Assembly: GCF_003443895.1 (NCBI RefSeq)
Contig: NZ_QQOA01000007.1
Coordinates: 1-64,000, forward strand
Direction of reading: 5' to 3'
Source of the DNA: Paraburkholderia phosphatilytica
GTDB lineage: Bacteria; Pseudomonadota; Gammaproteobacteria; Burkholderiales; Burkholderiaceae
Length of the DNA stretch: 64,000 bases
The position numbers and the translations under genes were made by a program. The stretch's first letter is position 1. Each line of letters starts with the position of its first letter. The notes beneath the pieces were generated by a model. The model was not told the DNA's origin. It saw nothing but the letters and a program-made list of their open reading frames with translations, and ran no database searches. Below are positions 9,157 through 18,394 of the stretch, in pieces.

Positions 9157-12100
9157 GATGGGGTGTGTCCTTCGATATGCTGGCCGCTTTCAAGCAGATG
9201 GCGTTCGATCTGCTCGCGATACGCGCCGGGCGTCTGCCACAAGCCACGCTGGATCGCTTCCAGCAGCCGCTCGCAGATGCCGTGCAGCGCGTGCGGATTG
9301 TGCTGCCGCAGAAAATCGCGCGTGGCCGGGTCGTTCAGATACGCATCGGTCACGAGCGCGTATTGATGATCTGCCACGACGCGCGCCGTCGCATCGTAGC
9401 CGTACAGATAGTCGACCGTCGCCGCAATTTCGGCGGCGCCCTTGTAACCGTGCCGCTTTACGCCGTCGATCCACTTCGGGTTCACGACGCGCGAGCGGAT
9501 CACGCGCGCAATCTCTTCTTTCAACGTGCGAAGCTTCGGCGCAGCCGGATTGCTGTGATCGGCGTGATAGACGTGCGGCTGTTCGCCCGCGAGGTGTCGC
9601 ACGGCAGCGACCATGCCGCCCTGGAACTGGTAGTAGTCGTTCGAATCGAGCACGTCGTGTTCGCGGTTGTCCTGATTCTGCAGCACCACGTCGAGTGCCG
9701 CGAGCCGCCGGCCGAATGCATCGCGCGCGGCTTCCCCGGTGCTGCGCTGCGCGTATGCGAAGCCGCCCCAGCTCTGGTACGCATGCGCGAGATCGGCGTC
9801 GGTCTGCCATTGCCGCGAGTCGATCAGGTCCTGCAGGCCCGCGCCGTACGCGCCAGGCCGCGCGCTGAACACGCGCCAGCCGGCACGCTGCCGCGCTTCG
9901 TCGGGCGCGATGCCCTGCGCGACCAGCGCATCGCGTTCCTGCATCACGCGCGCGCGGATCGGGTTCACGTCCGCGGGTTCGTCGAGTTCCGCGACGGCCT
10001 GCACGGCTGCATCGAACAGATGCATCACGTTCGCGAACGCATCGCGGAAGAAGCCGGACACGCGCAGCGTGACGTCGATGCGCGGCCGGTCGAATGCCGC
10101 GATCGGCATGATCTCGAAGTCCGTCACGCGGTGACTGCCGGGTGCCCACTTCGGCCGCACGCCGAGCAGCGCGAGCGCCTGCGCGATGTCGTCGCCGCCG
10201 GTGCGCATCGTCGCGGTGCCCCATACCGAAAGACCGATCGCGCGCGGATAGTCGCCGTGGTCCTGCAGATGACGCTCGATCAGTTGCTGCGCGGACTTGA
10301 GCCCGAGCGACCACGCGGCCTGAGTTGGAATCGCGCGCGTATCGACCGAATAGAAATTGCGGCCAGTCGGCAACACGTCGGGACGCCCGCGTGACGGCGA
10401 GCCGCTCGGCCCTGGCGGCACGAAACGACCTTCAAGACCGCGTCGCAGATGACGCATCTCTTCGCGGCCACACGCATCGAGACGCGGCAGTACGTCGTCC
10501 TGCAGGCGTTGCAGCACCGCGTTCGTGTGTTCGAGCGGCACGTCGTGCAGATCAGCCGGCTCGTCGGCGTGCGCAATACGGCCGCACATCGAGTCGAGCA
10601 TCGCGGACGCGAGCAGTTCGAGCCGCTCGCGCGTATCGCCGCAATGGCGCCACGGCGCATCGCTGATGCGTTGCAAGGGCGCGGGACGTGGTCCTTGCCA
10701 TGGCGCAGCCCAATCCACCGTCAGCGGATCGAGGAAGTGCGCGATATTGAAGTCGCGCGCGAGCGCATCGACGAGCCCCGCGTTACCACGCTGCCCATCG
10801 CCCACCGGAAAGCGCGCGAGCGCGAGCAGCGTATCGCGGCGTTGCACACCCTCCGGCGATTCGCCGAACGTATGCAGCCCATCGCGGATCTGCGCTTCCT
10901 TCAGTTCGCACAGCCATGCGTCGACGCGCGTCAGCAGTTCGTCTTCCGCGTCCTGCCCCGAAGGCGCCGCGAGACTCAGCTCTTCGTGCAGCCGGTGCTC
11001 GACGATCGTCGCGAGAATGGTTTTGCGCAGCAGTTTCGCGCGCCGCGGATCCACCATCAATGCTTCGTAGTACTCGTCGACCTGGCGTTCGAGGTCCTGC
11101 AGCGGCCCGTAGCTCTCGGCGCGCGTCAGCGGCGGCATCAGGTGATCGACGATCACTGCCTGCGCGCGACGTTTGGCCTGGCTGCCTTCGCCCGGATCGT
11201 TGACGATGAACGGATACAGATGCGGCAGCGGCCCGAGCGCAAGGTCGGGCCAGCATGCGTTGGACAACGCGACGCTCTTGCCCGGCAGCCATTCCAGATT
11301 GCCGTGCTTGCCGATGTGCACGATCGCATCGATGCCGAAACGCTCGCGCAGCCACACGTAGAACGCGAGGTACGCATGCGGCGGCACGAGGTCCGCGTCG
11401 TGATAGGTCGCGTAGTCGTTGCGATCGTGCGTGCGCGCCGGCTGGATACCGATGAAAACGTGCCCACAGCGCCAGCCCGCGATCATGAAACGACCGCGAC
11501 GCACGGTCGGATCCTGTTCGGGCGGCCCCCAGCGTTCGATCAGCGCTTGCTGCGCGTCCTGCGGCAAGCGGCGGAAATGCGCGAGATAGTCGTCGAGCGA
11601 AAGGCTCTGCAGTGCCGGACGCAGATCGCGCACCGCGGGATCGTTCGTGACGCCTTCCGTGAGCGTGTGCATCAGTGCATCGCCATCGTCGGGCAACGCA
11701 TCGACGCGATAGCCCGCATCGCGCAGCATCCGCAGAATGCCGACCACCGACGCTGGCGTATCGAGCCCCACGCCGTTGCCGATGCGGCCTTCACTCATCG
11801 GGTAGTTCGCGAGAATCAGTGCGAGCCGCTTCTCCGCGTTCGCGGTGACGCGCAGATGGCACCAGCGCCGGCTCAGTTCCGCGACGAACTCGATCCGCTC
11901 GTGATCCGGCTGGTAGCGCGCCACGTCGACTTCGGTCAGCGGACAGCGATACGCAAGCCCCTTGAAGCTGATCGCGCGCGTGATGATGCGGCCATCCACT
12001 TCGGGCAGCGCGACGTGCATCGCGATGTCGCGCGAGTTCAGGCCGTGGTTGTCCTTCACCCACGCTTCGCGGTTGCCGCCGCTCAGGATCACCTGCAGCA

Positions 12101-12965
12101 CTGGCGCGTCGCCGGCAATCTCGAGCGGCGCGGGGTCGTCGATCGCCGATGCGGCGAACGCGGTGGTATTCAGCACCAGCGATACGTCGTGCCGCGCGCA
12201 CAACTGCTGGACGACGTCGCGGCTCACGTCGTCTTTCAGCGACGTGATCGCGATCGGCAACGCGTTGAGGCCGTGTGAGTCGAGCGCTTCGATCAGCGCG
12301 TCGAACACGGCCGTGTTCGCGGCCTGCAGATGCGCGCGATAGAAGAGGATCGCGACGACCGGCGCGCCGGGGCGCCAGCGGGTCTGCCAGTCGGCGACCG
12401 TCGGCACGTCGCGCGCCGGATGGTAGAGCGTCGCGGCGGGCAGCGGCGCGGGCGGCGCCGGCTCGCGACCCCAGCCAAACGCGCTGAACGCGATCTGCCG
12501 CAGGAACGCCTCCGCGTTCAGCGGTCCACCTTCACGCAGATAGCGCCACAGCCGCTGGCACAGCGTGGCGTCCGCAGTGCTGCGCGCAAGCAGGTTCGGA
12601 TCTTCCTGCAGGTCGCCCGAAAACATCGCGAGCAGTTGCCGTTTGCGCGCGGCGAGTGCGACGACCTGCTCGATACCGTACGGCCAGTACGCTTCGCCGC
12701 CCAGATGATCGACGACCACCACCTTCGCGCGCTGCAGCACGTCGTCGACATAGAAGTCCACCGACGCGGGCTGCCGCAGGAACGTCACGTTCGCGAGCCT
12801 GAGGCTCGGGAAATCGCTACCCAGGCGCGGCGCGACGCTCGCGAGCAGCGACAGCGTGGTGTCGGCCGAACTCATCACGACGATGTCGGCGGGACGCTGG
12901 TCGATGCGGATCACGCCCGCCGTATCGTCGACGAAACCGCCCGGGACGGTGCGCAGCAGATGCAT
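9153..12965 (-). CDS. cobN: Cobaltochelatase large subunit CobN
   Basis: At 1270 residues this is a full-length CobN/ChlH-type protein, the porphyrinoid-binding subunit that inserts cobalt into hydrogenobyrinic acid a,c-diamide in the aerobic cobalamin route. Conserved stretches include HIGKHGNLEWLPGKS, LYPFIVNDPGEGSQAKRR and the C-terminal VRHLAGEQPHVYHADHSNP region. It begins 6 bases after the end of cobW and is coupled to the downstream ATPase gene by an ATGA overlap. The operon is headed by a cobalamin riboswitch. Confidence 0.97.
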   Translation of the reverse strand: MHLLRTVPGGFVDDTAGVIRIDQRPADIVVMSSADTTLSLLASVAPRLGSDFPSLRLANVTFLRQPASVDFYVDDVLQRAKVVVVDHLGGEAYWPYGIEQVVALAARKRQLLAMFSGDLQEDPNLLARSTADATLCQRLWRYLREGGPLNAEAFLRQIAFSAFGWGREPAPPAPLPAATLYHPARDVPTVADWQTRWRPGAPVVAILFYRAHLQAANTAVFDALIEALDSHGLNALPIAITSLKDDVSRDVVQQLCARHDVSLVLNTTAFAASAIDDPAPLEIAGDAPVLQVILSGGNREAWVKDNHGLNSRDIAMHVALPEVDGRIITRAISFKGLAYRCPLTEVDVARYQPDHERIEFVAELSRRWCHLRVTANAEKRLALILANYPMSEGRIGNGVGLDTPASVVGILRMLRDAGYRVDALPDDGDALMHTLTEGVTNDPAVRDLRPALQSLSLDDYLAHFRRLPQDAQQALIERWGPPEQDPTVRRGRFMIAGWRCGHVFIGIQPARTHDRNDYATYHDADLVPPHAYLAFYVWLRERFGIDAIVHIGKHGNLEWLPGKSVALSNACWPDLALGPLPHLYPFIVNDPGEGSQAKRRAQAVIVDHLMPPLTRAESYGPLQDLERQVDEYYEALMVDPRRAKLLRKTILATIVEHRLHEELSLAAPSGQDAEDELLTRVDAWLCELKEAQIRDGLHTFGESPEGVQRRDTLLALARFPVGDGQRGNAGLVDALARDFNIAHFLDPLTVDWAAPWQGPRPAPLQRISDAPWRHCGDTRERLELLASAMLDSMCGRIAHADEPADLHDVPLEHTNAVLQRLQDDVLPRLDACGREEMRHLRRGLEGRFVPPGPSGSPSRGRPDVLPTGRNFYSVDTRAIPTQAAWSLGLKSAQQLIERHLQDHGDYPRAIGLSVWGTATMRTGGDDIAQALALLGVRPKWAPGSHRVTDFEIMPIAAFDRPRIDVTLRVSGFFRDAFANVMHLFDAAVQAVAELDEPADVNPIRARVMQERDALVAQGIAPDEARQRAGWRVFSARPGAYGAGLQDLIDSRQWQTDADLAHAYQSWGGFAYAQRSTGEAARDAFGRRLAALDVVLQNQDNREHDVLDSNDYYQFQGGMVAAVRHLAGEQPHVYHADHSNPAAPKLRTLKEEIARVIRSRVVNPKWIDGVKRHGYKGAAEIAATVDYLYGYDATARVVADHQYALVTDAYLNDPATRDFLRQHNPHALHGICERLLEAIQRGLWQTPGAYREQIERHLLESGQHIEGHTPS

Positions 12966-12971
12966 GCGTGA

Positions 12972-14060
12972 CTACGCCTGCGACGCTTCCGCGGCGGACG
13001 CCGCGAGCGCTTCGTTCAGCGCGCGCTGCAGCGCGGGTTGGTCGAGGTCCTCGCCGATCAGCACGAAGCGGCTCGCGATGCCCGCTTCGTCGGCGCGCCA
13101 GCGGCGATCGAAGTAACTGTCGAAGCGGCGGCCCACGCCCTGGATCACGAGCCGCATCGGCGCGCCCGGCAACGCGGCGAAACCTTTCGCGCGGTAGATC
13201 GTGTGCGATTCGACGAGCGTCTGCAGCGCCGCGATGATCGTGTCGCGCGACTGCACGTGCGCTTCCACGACGACGGAATCGAAATCGTCGTGGTGATGAT
13301 CGGGATCGTCGGCGGAGCCATGATGATCGTGGCGCAGATGGATCGTCTCTTCCGATGCCGACTCCAGCCCGAGCAGCGTGTGCAGATCGAGCTGCCCGTT
13401 CTGCGCGCGCACGATCTTCACCTGCGGTGGTACTTCTTCGCGAATCAGCGTTTCGACGGCGGCCTGCTGCGTATCGTCGAGCAGGTCGGTCTTGTTCAGG
13501 ATCACGAGGTCTGCCGAGCCGAGCTGGTCTTCGAACAGCTCGTGCAGCGGCGATTCGTGATCGAGATTCGCGTCCGCTTTGCGCTGCGCGTCCACCGCTG
13601 CAGGATCGTCGGCGAACTGGCCGCTCGCGGCGGCCGGGCCATCCACCACCGTGACCACCGCGTCGACCGTGAAGCCGTTACGGATGGTCGGCCAGTTGAA
13701 CGCCTGCACGAGCGGCTTCGGCAACGCGAGGCCCGAGGTTTCGATCAACACGTGATCGATCTCGCCGCGGCGCTCGACGAGCTTTTCCATTACGGGGAAA
13801 AACTCTTCCTGCACCGTGCAGCAGAGACACCCGTTCGCAAGCTCGTACAGTTGCCCTTCGGCTTCGTTACCGCTTTCGTCGCAGCCGATGCCGCAGCCGC
13901 GCAAAATCTCGCCGTCGATGCCGAGTTCGCCGAACTCGTTGACGATCACCGCGACCCGCAGGCCGCCCGCATGTTGAAGGATATGGCGCAGCAAGGTGGT
14001 CTTGCCGCTGCCGAGAAAGCCCGTGACGATGGTGACGGGAATCTTGCGCGCCTGTGTCAT
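12972..14060 (-). CDS. cobW: CobW GTPase, metal chaperone
   Basis: This is a COG0523 G3E-family GTPase of 362 residues. It has Walker A GFLGSGKTT (residues 14-22), the CxCC metal motif in NGCLCC (residues 77-81), a guanine-specificity NKTD, and a histidine-rich stretch (HLRHDHHG then DHHHDD) that probably binds metal. It is thought to deliver cobalt to the CobN chelatase. The start at 14060 has a CGGAG site; a start 27 bases upstream is less likely. It is the first gene after the cobalamin riboswitch, so the whole chelatase operon should be repressed by cobalamin. Confidence 0.95.
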   Translation of the reverse strand: MTQARKIPVTIVTGFLGSGKTTLLRHILQHAGGLRVAVIVNEFGELGIDGEILRGCGIGCDESGNEAEGQLYELANGCLCCTVQEEFFPVMEKLVERRGEIDHVLIETSGLALPKPLVQAFNWPTIRNGFTVDAVVTVVDGPAAASGQFADDPAAVDAQRKADANLDHESPLHELFEDQLGSADLVILNKTDLLDDTQQAAVETLIREEVPPQVKIVRAQNGQLDLHTLLGLESASEETIHLRHDHHGSADDPDHHHDDFDSVVVEAHVQSRDTIIAALQTLVESHTIYRAKGFAALPGAPMRLVIQGVGRRFDSYFDRRWRADEAGIASRFVLIGEDLDQPALQRALNEALAASAAEASQA

Positions 14061-14221
14061 ACAGACTCCGGTTGAGTGCTGGGGCACGCACTTCGATCGC
14101 TCGCCTGCGCAAGGCCGCGGGTTTCAGCATGGAGACGAAACGCGTGGTGGCAACGGCCGCACTGCGGCGATACGATGAAGTCGTGGACGAAACGCCGCAT
14201 CCCCGCGACGTCAACTCCTGC

Positions 14222-14496
14222 CCTCCGGCCGGTATTCGGGCTGGCGAGAGCACCGCTTCTCCTTCCCGTGCACAACGCCAGGCGTTCGCACAGTGGATGA
14301 TTCCGCACCGGCCGGATGCCGACGATGGACGACGGCGAATGGCAGACACGGCGAAGGCGGCTCTGCATCGCGTTGGCGATGCGTTCGCTTACCGCTGCGG
14401 GGGCAGCACAGGTTGGCCGGCGGCGCGATAGCGACGCGCGGCGCCCTGTTTCCCGTTTAACTGCGCGCGCAGGGCCGCGCGCGCGAGCACCAGAGT
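14222..14496 (-). promoter_or_regulatory. Cobalamin (B12) riboswitch
   Basis: Read on the minus strand, the segment has the family's conserved pieces in order. First comes GGTGC near the 5' end (about 14493), then TTAAACGGGAAACAGG and CTGCCCCCGCAGCGGTAAGCG. These are followed by CCACTG, then CACGGGAAGG, and last the B12 box AGCCCGAATACCGGCC (about 14227-14242). The aptamer ends about 160 bases before the cobW start. It should sense adenosylcobalamin and turn off cobW-cobN-ATPase-VWA when cobalamin is plentiful. The expression platform (terminator or start-site masking) was not resolved. Confidence 0.93.
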
Positions 14497-14670
14497 GCGT
14501 GCGAGTGTAGGCGCGCGGCCTCCGTGCGTCAAGGCAACGCACTGGCGCGCGGCTTGCCTGCAATCTCCGCGCAGGGTCCGTATGCTATCGTATGCGCCCA
14601 TCGAAACGGGCTGCTGCTGCATGACGCCGGCTGCGTCCGCGCTCAACACCCGTACCTTCCCCAAACTCGC

Positions 14671-15123
14671 ATGAACGATCACGCGGATGCACTGGCGCTC
14701 GGCATCGGTTGCCGGCGCGGCGTATCGGTCGGGCAGATCGAGCGCGCGGTGCGGGTGGCGCTCGGCACACGCGCGCTGAGCGACGTGAAACGCGTCGGCA
14801 CGATCGGCGACAAACGCGACGAAGCCGCACTCGTCGCGTTCTGCGCAAGCCACGCACTGCCGCTCGTCACGTTCACCCGCGACGCGATCGCCACGCTGTT
14901 CAGCGCTAATGCACAGCTCGCGCATTCGGCAGCGGCGCGTGAATACCTGCAGGTCGATGGCGTATGCGAGCCATGTGCGCTGCTCGCGATGCCGGGCGGC
15001 ACACTCGTCGTGCGCAAGCAGTCGTTCGATGGCGTGACGGTCGCGATCGCATCGGCCAGTTCGAACGCACAGACCACTTCGGCAACTTCAACAGAAGCAC
15101 ACAAGGATAAGAGCACACGATGA
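14671..15123 (+). CDS. cobE: CobE / CbiG C-terminal-domain protein
   Basis: The 150-residue protein fits the CbiG C-terminal domain family, also called CobE. It opens with the typical LGIGCRRGVSVGQIERAV segment and has KRVGTIGDKRDEAAL and LPLVTFTRDAI. CobE is required in the aerobic cobalamin pathway, but its exact step is not settled. The start at 14671 follows the conserved N-terminus; an upstream in-frame extension to 14524 lacks family similarity. Its stop overlaps the cobO start (ATGA), so the two are translationally coupled. Confidence 0.85.
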   Translation: MNDHADALALGIGCRRGVSVGQIERAVRVALGTRALSDVKRVGTIGDKRDEAALVAFCASHALPLVTFTRDAIATLFSANAQLAHSAAAREYLQVDGVCEPCALLAMPGGTLVVRKQSFDGVTVAIASASSNAQTTSATSTEAHKDKSTR

Positions 15124-15722
15124 AAACCGATGAGGAATCGCATCTGCGAATGACGCAGCGGCGCCGCGAAGGCCACGAGAAAAAACAGGCCGCCGCGACT
15201 GTCGAGAAAGGCCTGCTGATCGTGCACACCGGTAACGGCAAGGGCAAAAGCACGGCGGCATTCGGCATGGCGGTGCGGATGCTCGGCCACGGCCAGCGTC
15301 TCGGCGTCGTGCAGTTCATCAAGGGCGCGCTGCACACGGCGGAGCGCGATTTCCTCGGCGCGCATGCGCAATGCGATTTTTTCACGATGGGCGACGGCTA
15401 CACGTGGAATACGCAGAACCGCGATGCCGACATCGCGACCGCGCGCAAGGGCTGGGCCGAGGCGTGCCGGATGATTGACAGCGGCGAGTATCAGATGGTG
15501 ATCCTCGACGAACTGAACACGGTGCTGAAGTACGAATACCTGCCGCTCGACGAAGTGCTCGGCGTGCTGCGTTCGCGTCCCGCGATGCTGCACGTCGTGA
15601 TCACCGGCCGGCATGCGCCGGATGAGCTGGTCGAAGCCGCCGATCTCGTCACCGAGATGCGCCTCGTCAAGCATCCGTATCGCGAGCAAGGCGTGAAAGC
15701 GCAGCGCGGCGTGGAGTTCTGA
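15120..15722 (+). CDS. cobO: Cob(I)yrinic acid a,c-diamide adenosyltransferase
   Basis: The 200-residue protein is a CobA/BtuR/CobO-type ATP:corrinoid adenosyltransferase. Its P-loop is HTGNGKGKSTAAFG, with the substrate-site segments VQFIKG and ILDELN and the C-terminal ITGRHAPDELVEAADLVTEM. It transfers the adenosyl group of ATP to the cobalt of the corrin. It is coupled to cobE upstream, and cobB follows after two bases. Confidence 0.97.
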   Translation: MKTDEESHLRMTQRRREGHEKKQAAATVEKGLLIVHTGNGKGKSTAAFGMAVRMLGHGQRLGVVQFIKGALHTAERDFLGAHAQCDFFTMGDGYTWNTQNRDADIATARKGWAEACRMIDSGEYQMVILDELNTVLKYEYLPLDEVLGVLRSRPAMLHVVITGRHAPDELVEAADLVTEMRLVKHPYREQGVKAQRGVEF

Positions 15723-15724
15723 GC

Positions 15725-17023
15725 GTGCCCGCGTGTCCGGCGCTCTTCATCAGCGCGCCCGCGTCGGGTCAGGGCAAGACCACGATCACCGCGGGCCTCG
15801 CGCGGCTGCATCGGCGCGCGGGCCGGCGCGTGCGCGTGTTCAAGACCGGCCCGGATTTTCTCGACCCGATGATTCTCGCGCACGCGAGCGGCGCGCCCGT
15901 CGAATCGCTGGACCTGTGGATGGTTGGTGAAGCCGCGTGCCGTGCATTGCTCGCGCAGGCCGCGGCAAGCGCGGACCTGATCCTGATCGAAGGCGTGATG
16001 GGTCTCTTCGACGGCACGCCGAGCAGCGCCGATCTCGCCACGGCGTTCAACGTACCGGTTGCCGCGGTGATCAACGCGAAGGCGATGGCGCAGACCTTCG
16101 GCGCGGTCGCGTTCGGTCTTGCCCGCTTTCGGCCCGAGGTGCCGTTTCATGGCGTGCTCGCGAATCGCGTCGGCTCGCCGCGCCATGCGCAGATGCTCGC
16201 CGAAGTGCTGCCCGCCGAGATCGGCTGGCTGGGTCACGTAGGCGCATCGAGCGAAATCGAATTGCCGGAGCGGCATCTCGGGTTGCATCAGGCCGACGAG
16301 ATCGCCGGGCTCGACGCGCGCCTCGACCGTGCGGCCGATGCACTTGCACAGACCGCGCTCGCCGCGCTGCCGCCCGCGGTCGAATTCGCTCACGAAGAAC
16401 CCGCAGCGGTGCCGACATTGCTTGAAGGCATGCACATCGCGGTCGCTCGCGATGCCGCGTTCTCGTTCATCTACCCCGCGAATCTCGCGCTGCTCACGGC
16501 ACTCGGCGCGCGCGTCACGATGTTCTCGCCGCTCGCCAACGAGCCCGCGCCCGCCGATGCCGATGCGCTCTATCTGCCGGGCGGCTACCCCGAGCTGCAC
16601 GTTGCAACGCTCACGGCCGCCGCACGCACGGCCGCATCGATCCGCGCGCACGCGGCAGCGGGCAAACGCATCGTCGCGGAATGCGGCGGCATGCTGTACC
16701 TGCTCGAACGCCTGACGACGCGCGACGGCGCAACGAGCGCGATGCTCGGTCTGATCCCCGGAGAGGCCGCGATGCAGCCGCGCTTCACCGCGCTCGGCAT
16801 GCAGCAGCTCGACGGCGCGCACGGCCCGTTGCGCGGCCACACGTTCCACTACTCGAAGATCGCGACGCCGCTCGCGCCGCTGATCCGCGCGACCAATCCA
16901 CACACCGACGTGCCTGGCGAAGCGCTCTATCGCGAGGGGGCGATCGTCGCGACCTATATGCACGGCTACTGGCCATCGAATCCCGCGTTCGCCGCGGCGC
17001 TCTTTCATGACGACACCTTTTGA
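15725..17023 (+). CDS. cobB: Cobyrinic/hydrogenobyrinic acid a,c-diamide synthase
   Basis: The 432-residue protein has an N-terminal dethiobiotin-synthetase-like ATP domain (ISAPASGQGKTT) and a C-terminal class I glutamine amidotransferase domain, with YLPGGYPELH and the nucleophile region AECGGMLYL. It amidates side chains a and c of the corrin ring to give the substrate of CobN. The start is GTG at 15725. Its 3' end overlaps bluB by 17 bases. Confidence 0.95.
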   Translation: MPACPALFISAPASGQGKTTITAGLARLHRRAGRRVRVFKTGPDFLDPMILAHASGAPVESLDLWMVGEAACRALLAQAAASADLILIEGVMGLFDGTPSSADLATAFNVPVAAVINAKAMAQTFGAVAFGLARFRPEVPFHGVLANRVGSPRHAQMLAEVLPAEIGWLGHVGASSEIELPERHLGLHQADEIAGLDARLDRAADALAQTALAALPPAVEFAHEEPAAVPTLLEGMHIAVARDAAFSFIYPANLALLTALGARVTMFSPLANEPAPADADALYLPGGYPELHVATLTAAARTAASIRAHAAAGKRIVAECGGMLYLLERLTTRDGATSAMLGLIPGEAAMQPRFTALGMQQLDGAHGPLRGHTFHYSKIATPLAPLIRATNPHTDVPGEALYREGAIVATYMHGYWPSNPAFAAALFHDDTF

Positions 17024-17660
17024 CGACGCCGAGCGCGCGGCGGTCTATCGCGCGATCCACGAACGGCGCGACATGCGTCACTTCGTACGCGATCCGGTCG
17101 ATGCAGCCGTGCTGCAACGTCTGCTCGACGCCGCGCATCACGCGCCGAGCGTCGGCTACATGCAGCCGTGGCGGATCGTGCGGATCACCGACCCCGCGCT
17201 GCGCGACGCGCTGCATGCAGGGGTCGAACGTGAACGGCAGCGTACCGCCGACGCGCTCGGCCAACGCCGCGACGAGTTCATGAAGCTGAAGGTGGAAGGC
17301 ATGCGCGAGTGCGGCGAGCTGCTGGTCGTCGCGCTGATGGATGGGCGCGAACGTCATGTGTTCGGGCGCCGCACGCTGCCGGAGATGGATCTTGCGTCGG
17401 TGGCGTGCGCGATCCAGAACATGTGGCTCGCGGCGCGCGCCGAAGGGCTCGGCATGGGCTGGGTGTCGCTGTTCGACATCGACGAAGTGAGAACGCTATT
17501 GCGCATGCCGCCGGGCGCGAAGCCGGTCGCGATCCTGTGCCTCGGGCACGTGGCCGCGTTCTATCCCGAACCGATGCTGGAGACCGAGCGCTGGGCGACG
17601 CGTTTGCCTTTGCAGGAATGCGTGTTCGACAACGCGTGGCCTTTGAAGCCACGCGAGTGA
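17007..17660 (+). CDS. bluB: 5,6-dimethylbenzimidazole synthase BluB
   Basis: This 217-residue nitroreductase-fold flavoenzyme cannibalises FMNH2 with oxygen to make 5,6-dimethylbenzimidazole, the lower ligand of cobalamin. Diagnostic parts are RRDMRHFVRDPV, HHAPSVGYMQPWR and ARAEGLGMGWVSLFD. Its presence in the operon implies that the organism makes true cobalamin aerobically. It is the last gene of the plus-strand operon and abuts the convergent lipoprotein gene. Confidence 0.95.
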   Translation: MTTPFDDAERAAVYRAIHERRDMRHFVRDPVDAAVLQRLLDAAHHAPSVGYMQPWRIVRITDPALRDALHAGVERERQRTADALGQRRDEFMKLKVEGMRECGELLVVALMDGRERHVFGRRTLPEMDLASVACAIQNMWLAARAEGLGMGWVSLFDIDEVRTLLRMPPGAKPVAILCLGHVAAFYPEPMLETERWATRLPLQECVFDNAWPLKPRE

Positions 17661-18338
17661 CTAGCGCTGCATAGCCGGCGTAACCGGCATGACTGACACC
17701 ACCGCCGGCGTATGCGTGTCGTCGTCGACACGCAGCTTCACGCGCCATTGTCCTGCGCTTTCAAACGGAAACTTCGCGAGCGCGCTTTTCACGAGACCCG
17801 GCAACGCGTGCGCCGGATCGGCATCGCGGTCATCAAGCATCGCGCTGACCTTGTAGACCTCCGCGCCTGTCGCGCGATCGAAGAAGCGCAGCGACAGCGC
17901 ATGCCGGTATGTCTGTCGCCCGAACCACGCTGCTCCCGGCGATGCCTGCGCGCCGCATCCGGTATCGGCAGCGCTGGCTGACTCGGGCGCGCTGCAATCG
18001 CCGGTATGCACATTGACCGTCGTGGGCCGGGTCGCATACGCGATCGACAGCACGTAGTGCGCCGTATCCGATTCGTCGTCGACGAGGCCGTAGCCTGCAA
18101 GCTGATCGCGTAGCAGCGCTTCATACTGCGGGTGATCCACCGCTCCTTCCTGGGAAGGCATGCGCGCAACGCGATACGTCTGCGCGCCGGGCAGCTTCAC
18201 CGCAGTGCCCGCGGCGACAGTCGTCGTGGCCACCCCTGCAACGCCCGACGCATGCACGTCCGCCTCGATCCCCGCACAGCCGCCGAGGCACAACAACGCT
18301 ACCGCGAGTACAGCGTATTGAACCGGTCCAATTTTCAT
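17661..18338 (-). CDS. Putative outer-membrane lipoprotein (DUF4136-like)
   Basis: The 225-residue protein has a lipoprotein signal peptide ending in LCLGGC. Its mature part has an alternating beta pattern like DUF4136-type lipoproteins (AQTYRVARMPSQEG, YVLSIAYATRPTTVNV, HALSLRFFDRATGAEVYKV). The start at 18338 has a GAGGGAG site. It is the last gene of a same-strand run after the CHASE2 kinase gene, 56 bases downstream, so it may belong to the same envelope-signalling operon. No enzymatic motif is visible. The family link is tentative. Confidence 0.7.
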   Translation of the reverse strand: MKIGPVQYAVLAVALLCLGGCAGIEADVHASGVAGVATTTVAAGTAVKLPGAQTYRVARMPSQEGAVDHPQYEALLRDQLAGYGLVDDESDTAHYVLSIAYATRPTTVNVHTGDCSAPESASAADTGCGAQASPGAAWFGRQTYRHALSLRFFDRATGAEVYKVSAMLDDRDADPAHALPGLVKSALAKFPFESAGQWRVKLRVDDDTHTPAVVSVMPVTPAMQR

Positions 18339-18394
18339 TGCTTCGTACTCCCTCGCTTCGTTTTTCTTCGTTCTTCCCGCCTGCGCGTGCAAAC

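Noticed and set aside
9165..12971. Long plus-strand open frames opposite cobN
   Set aside because: They are shadows of cobN codon bias on the opposite strand; cobN is full length and clearly coding.
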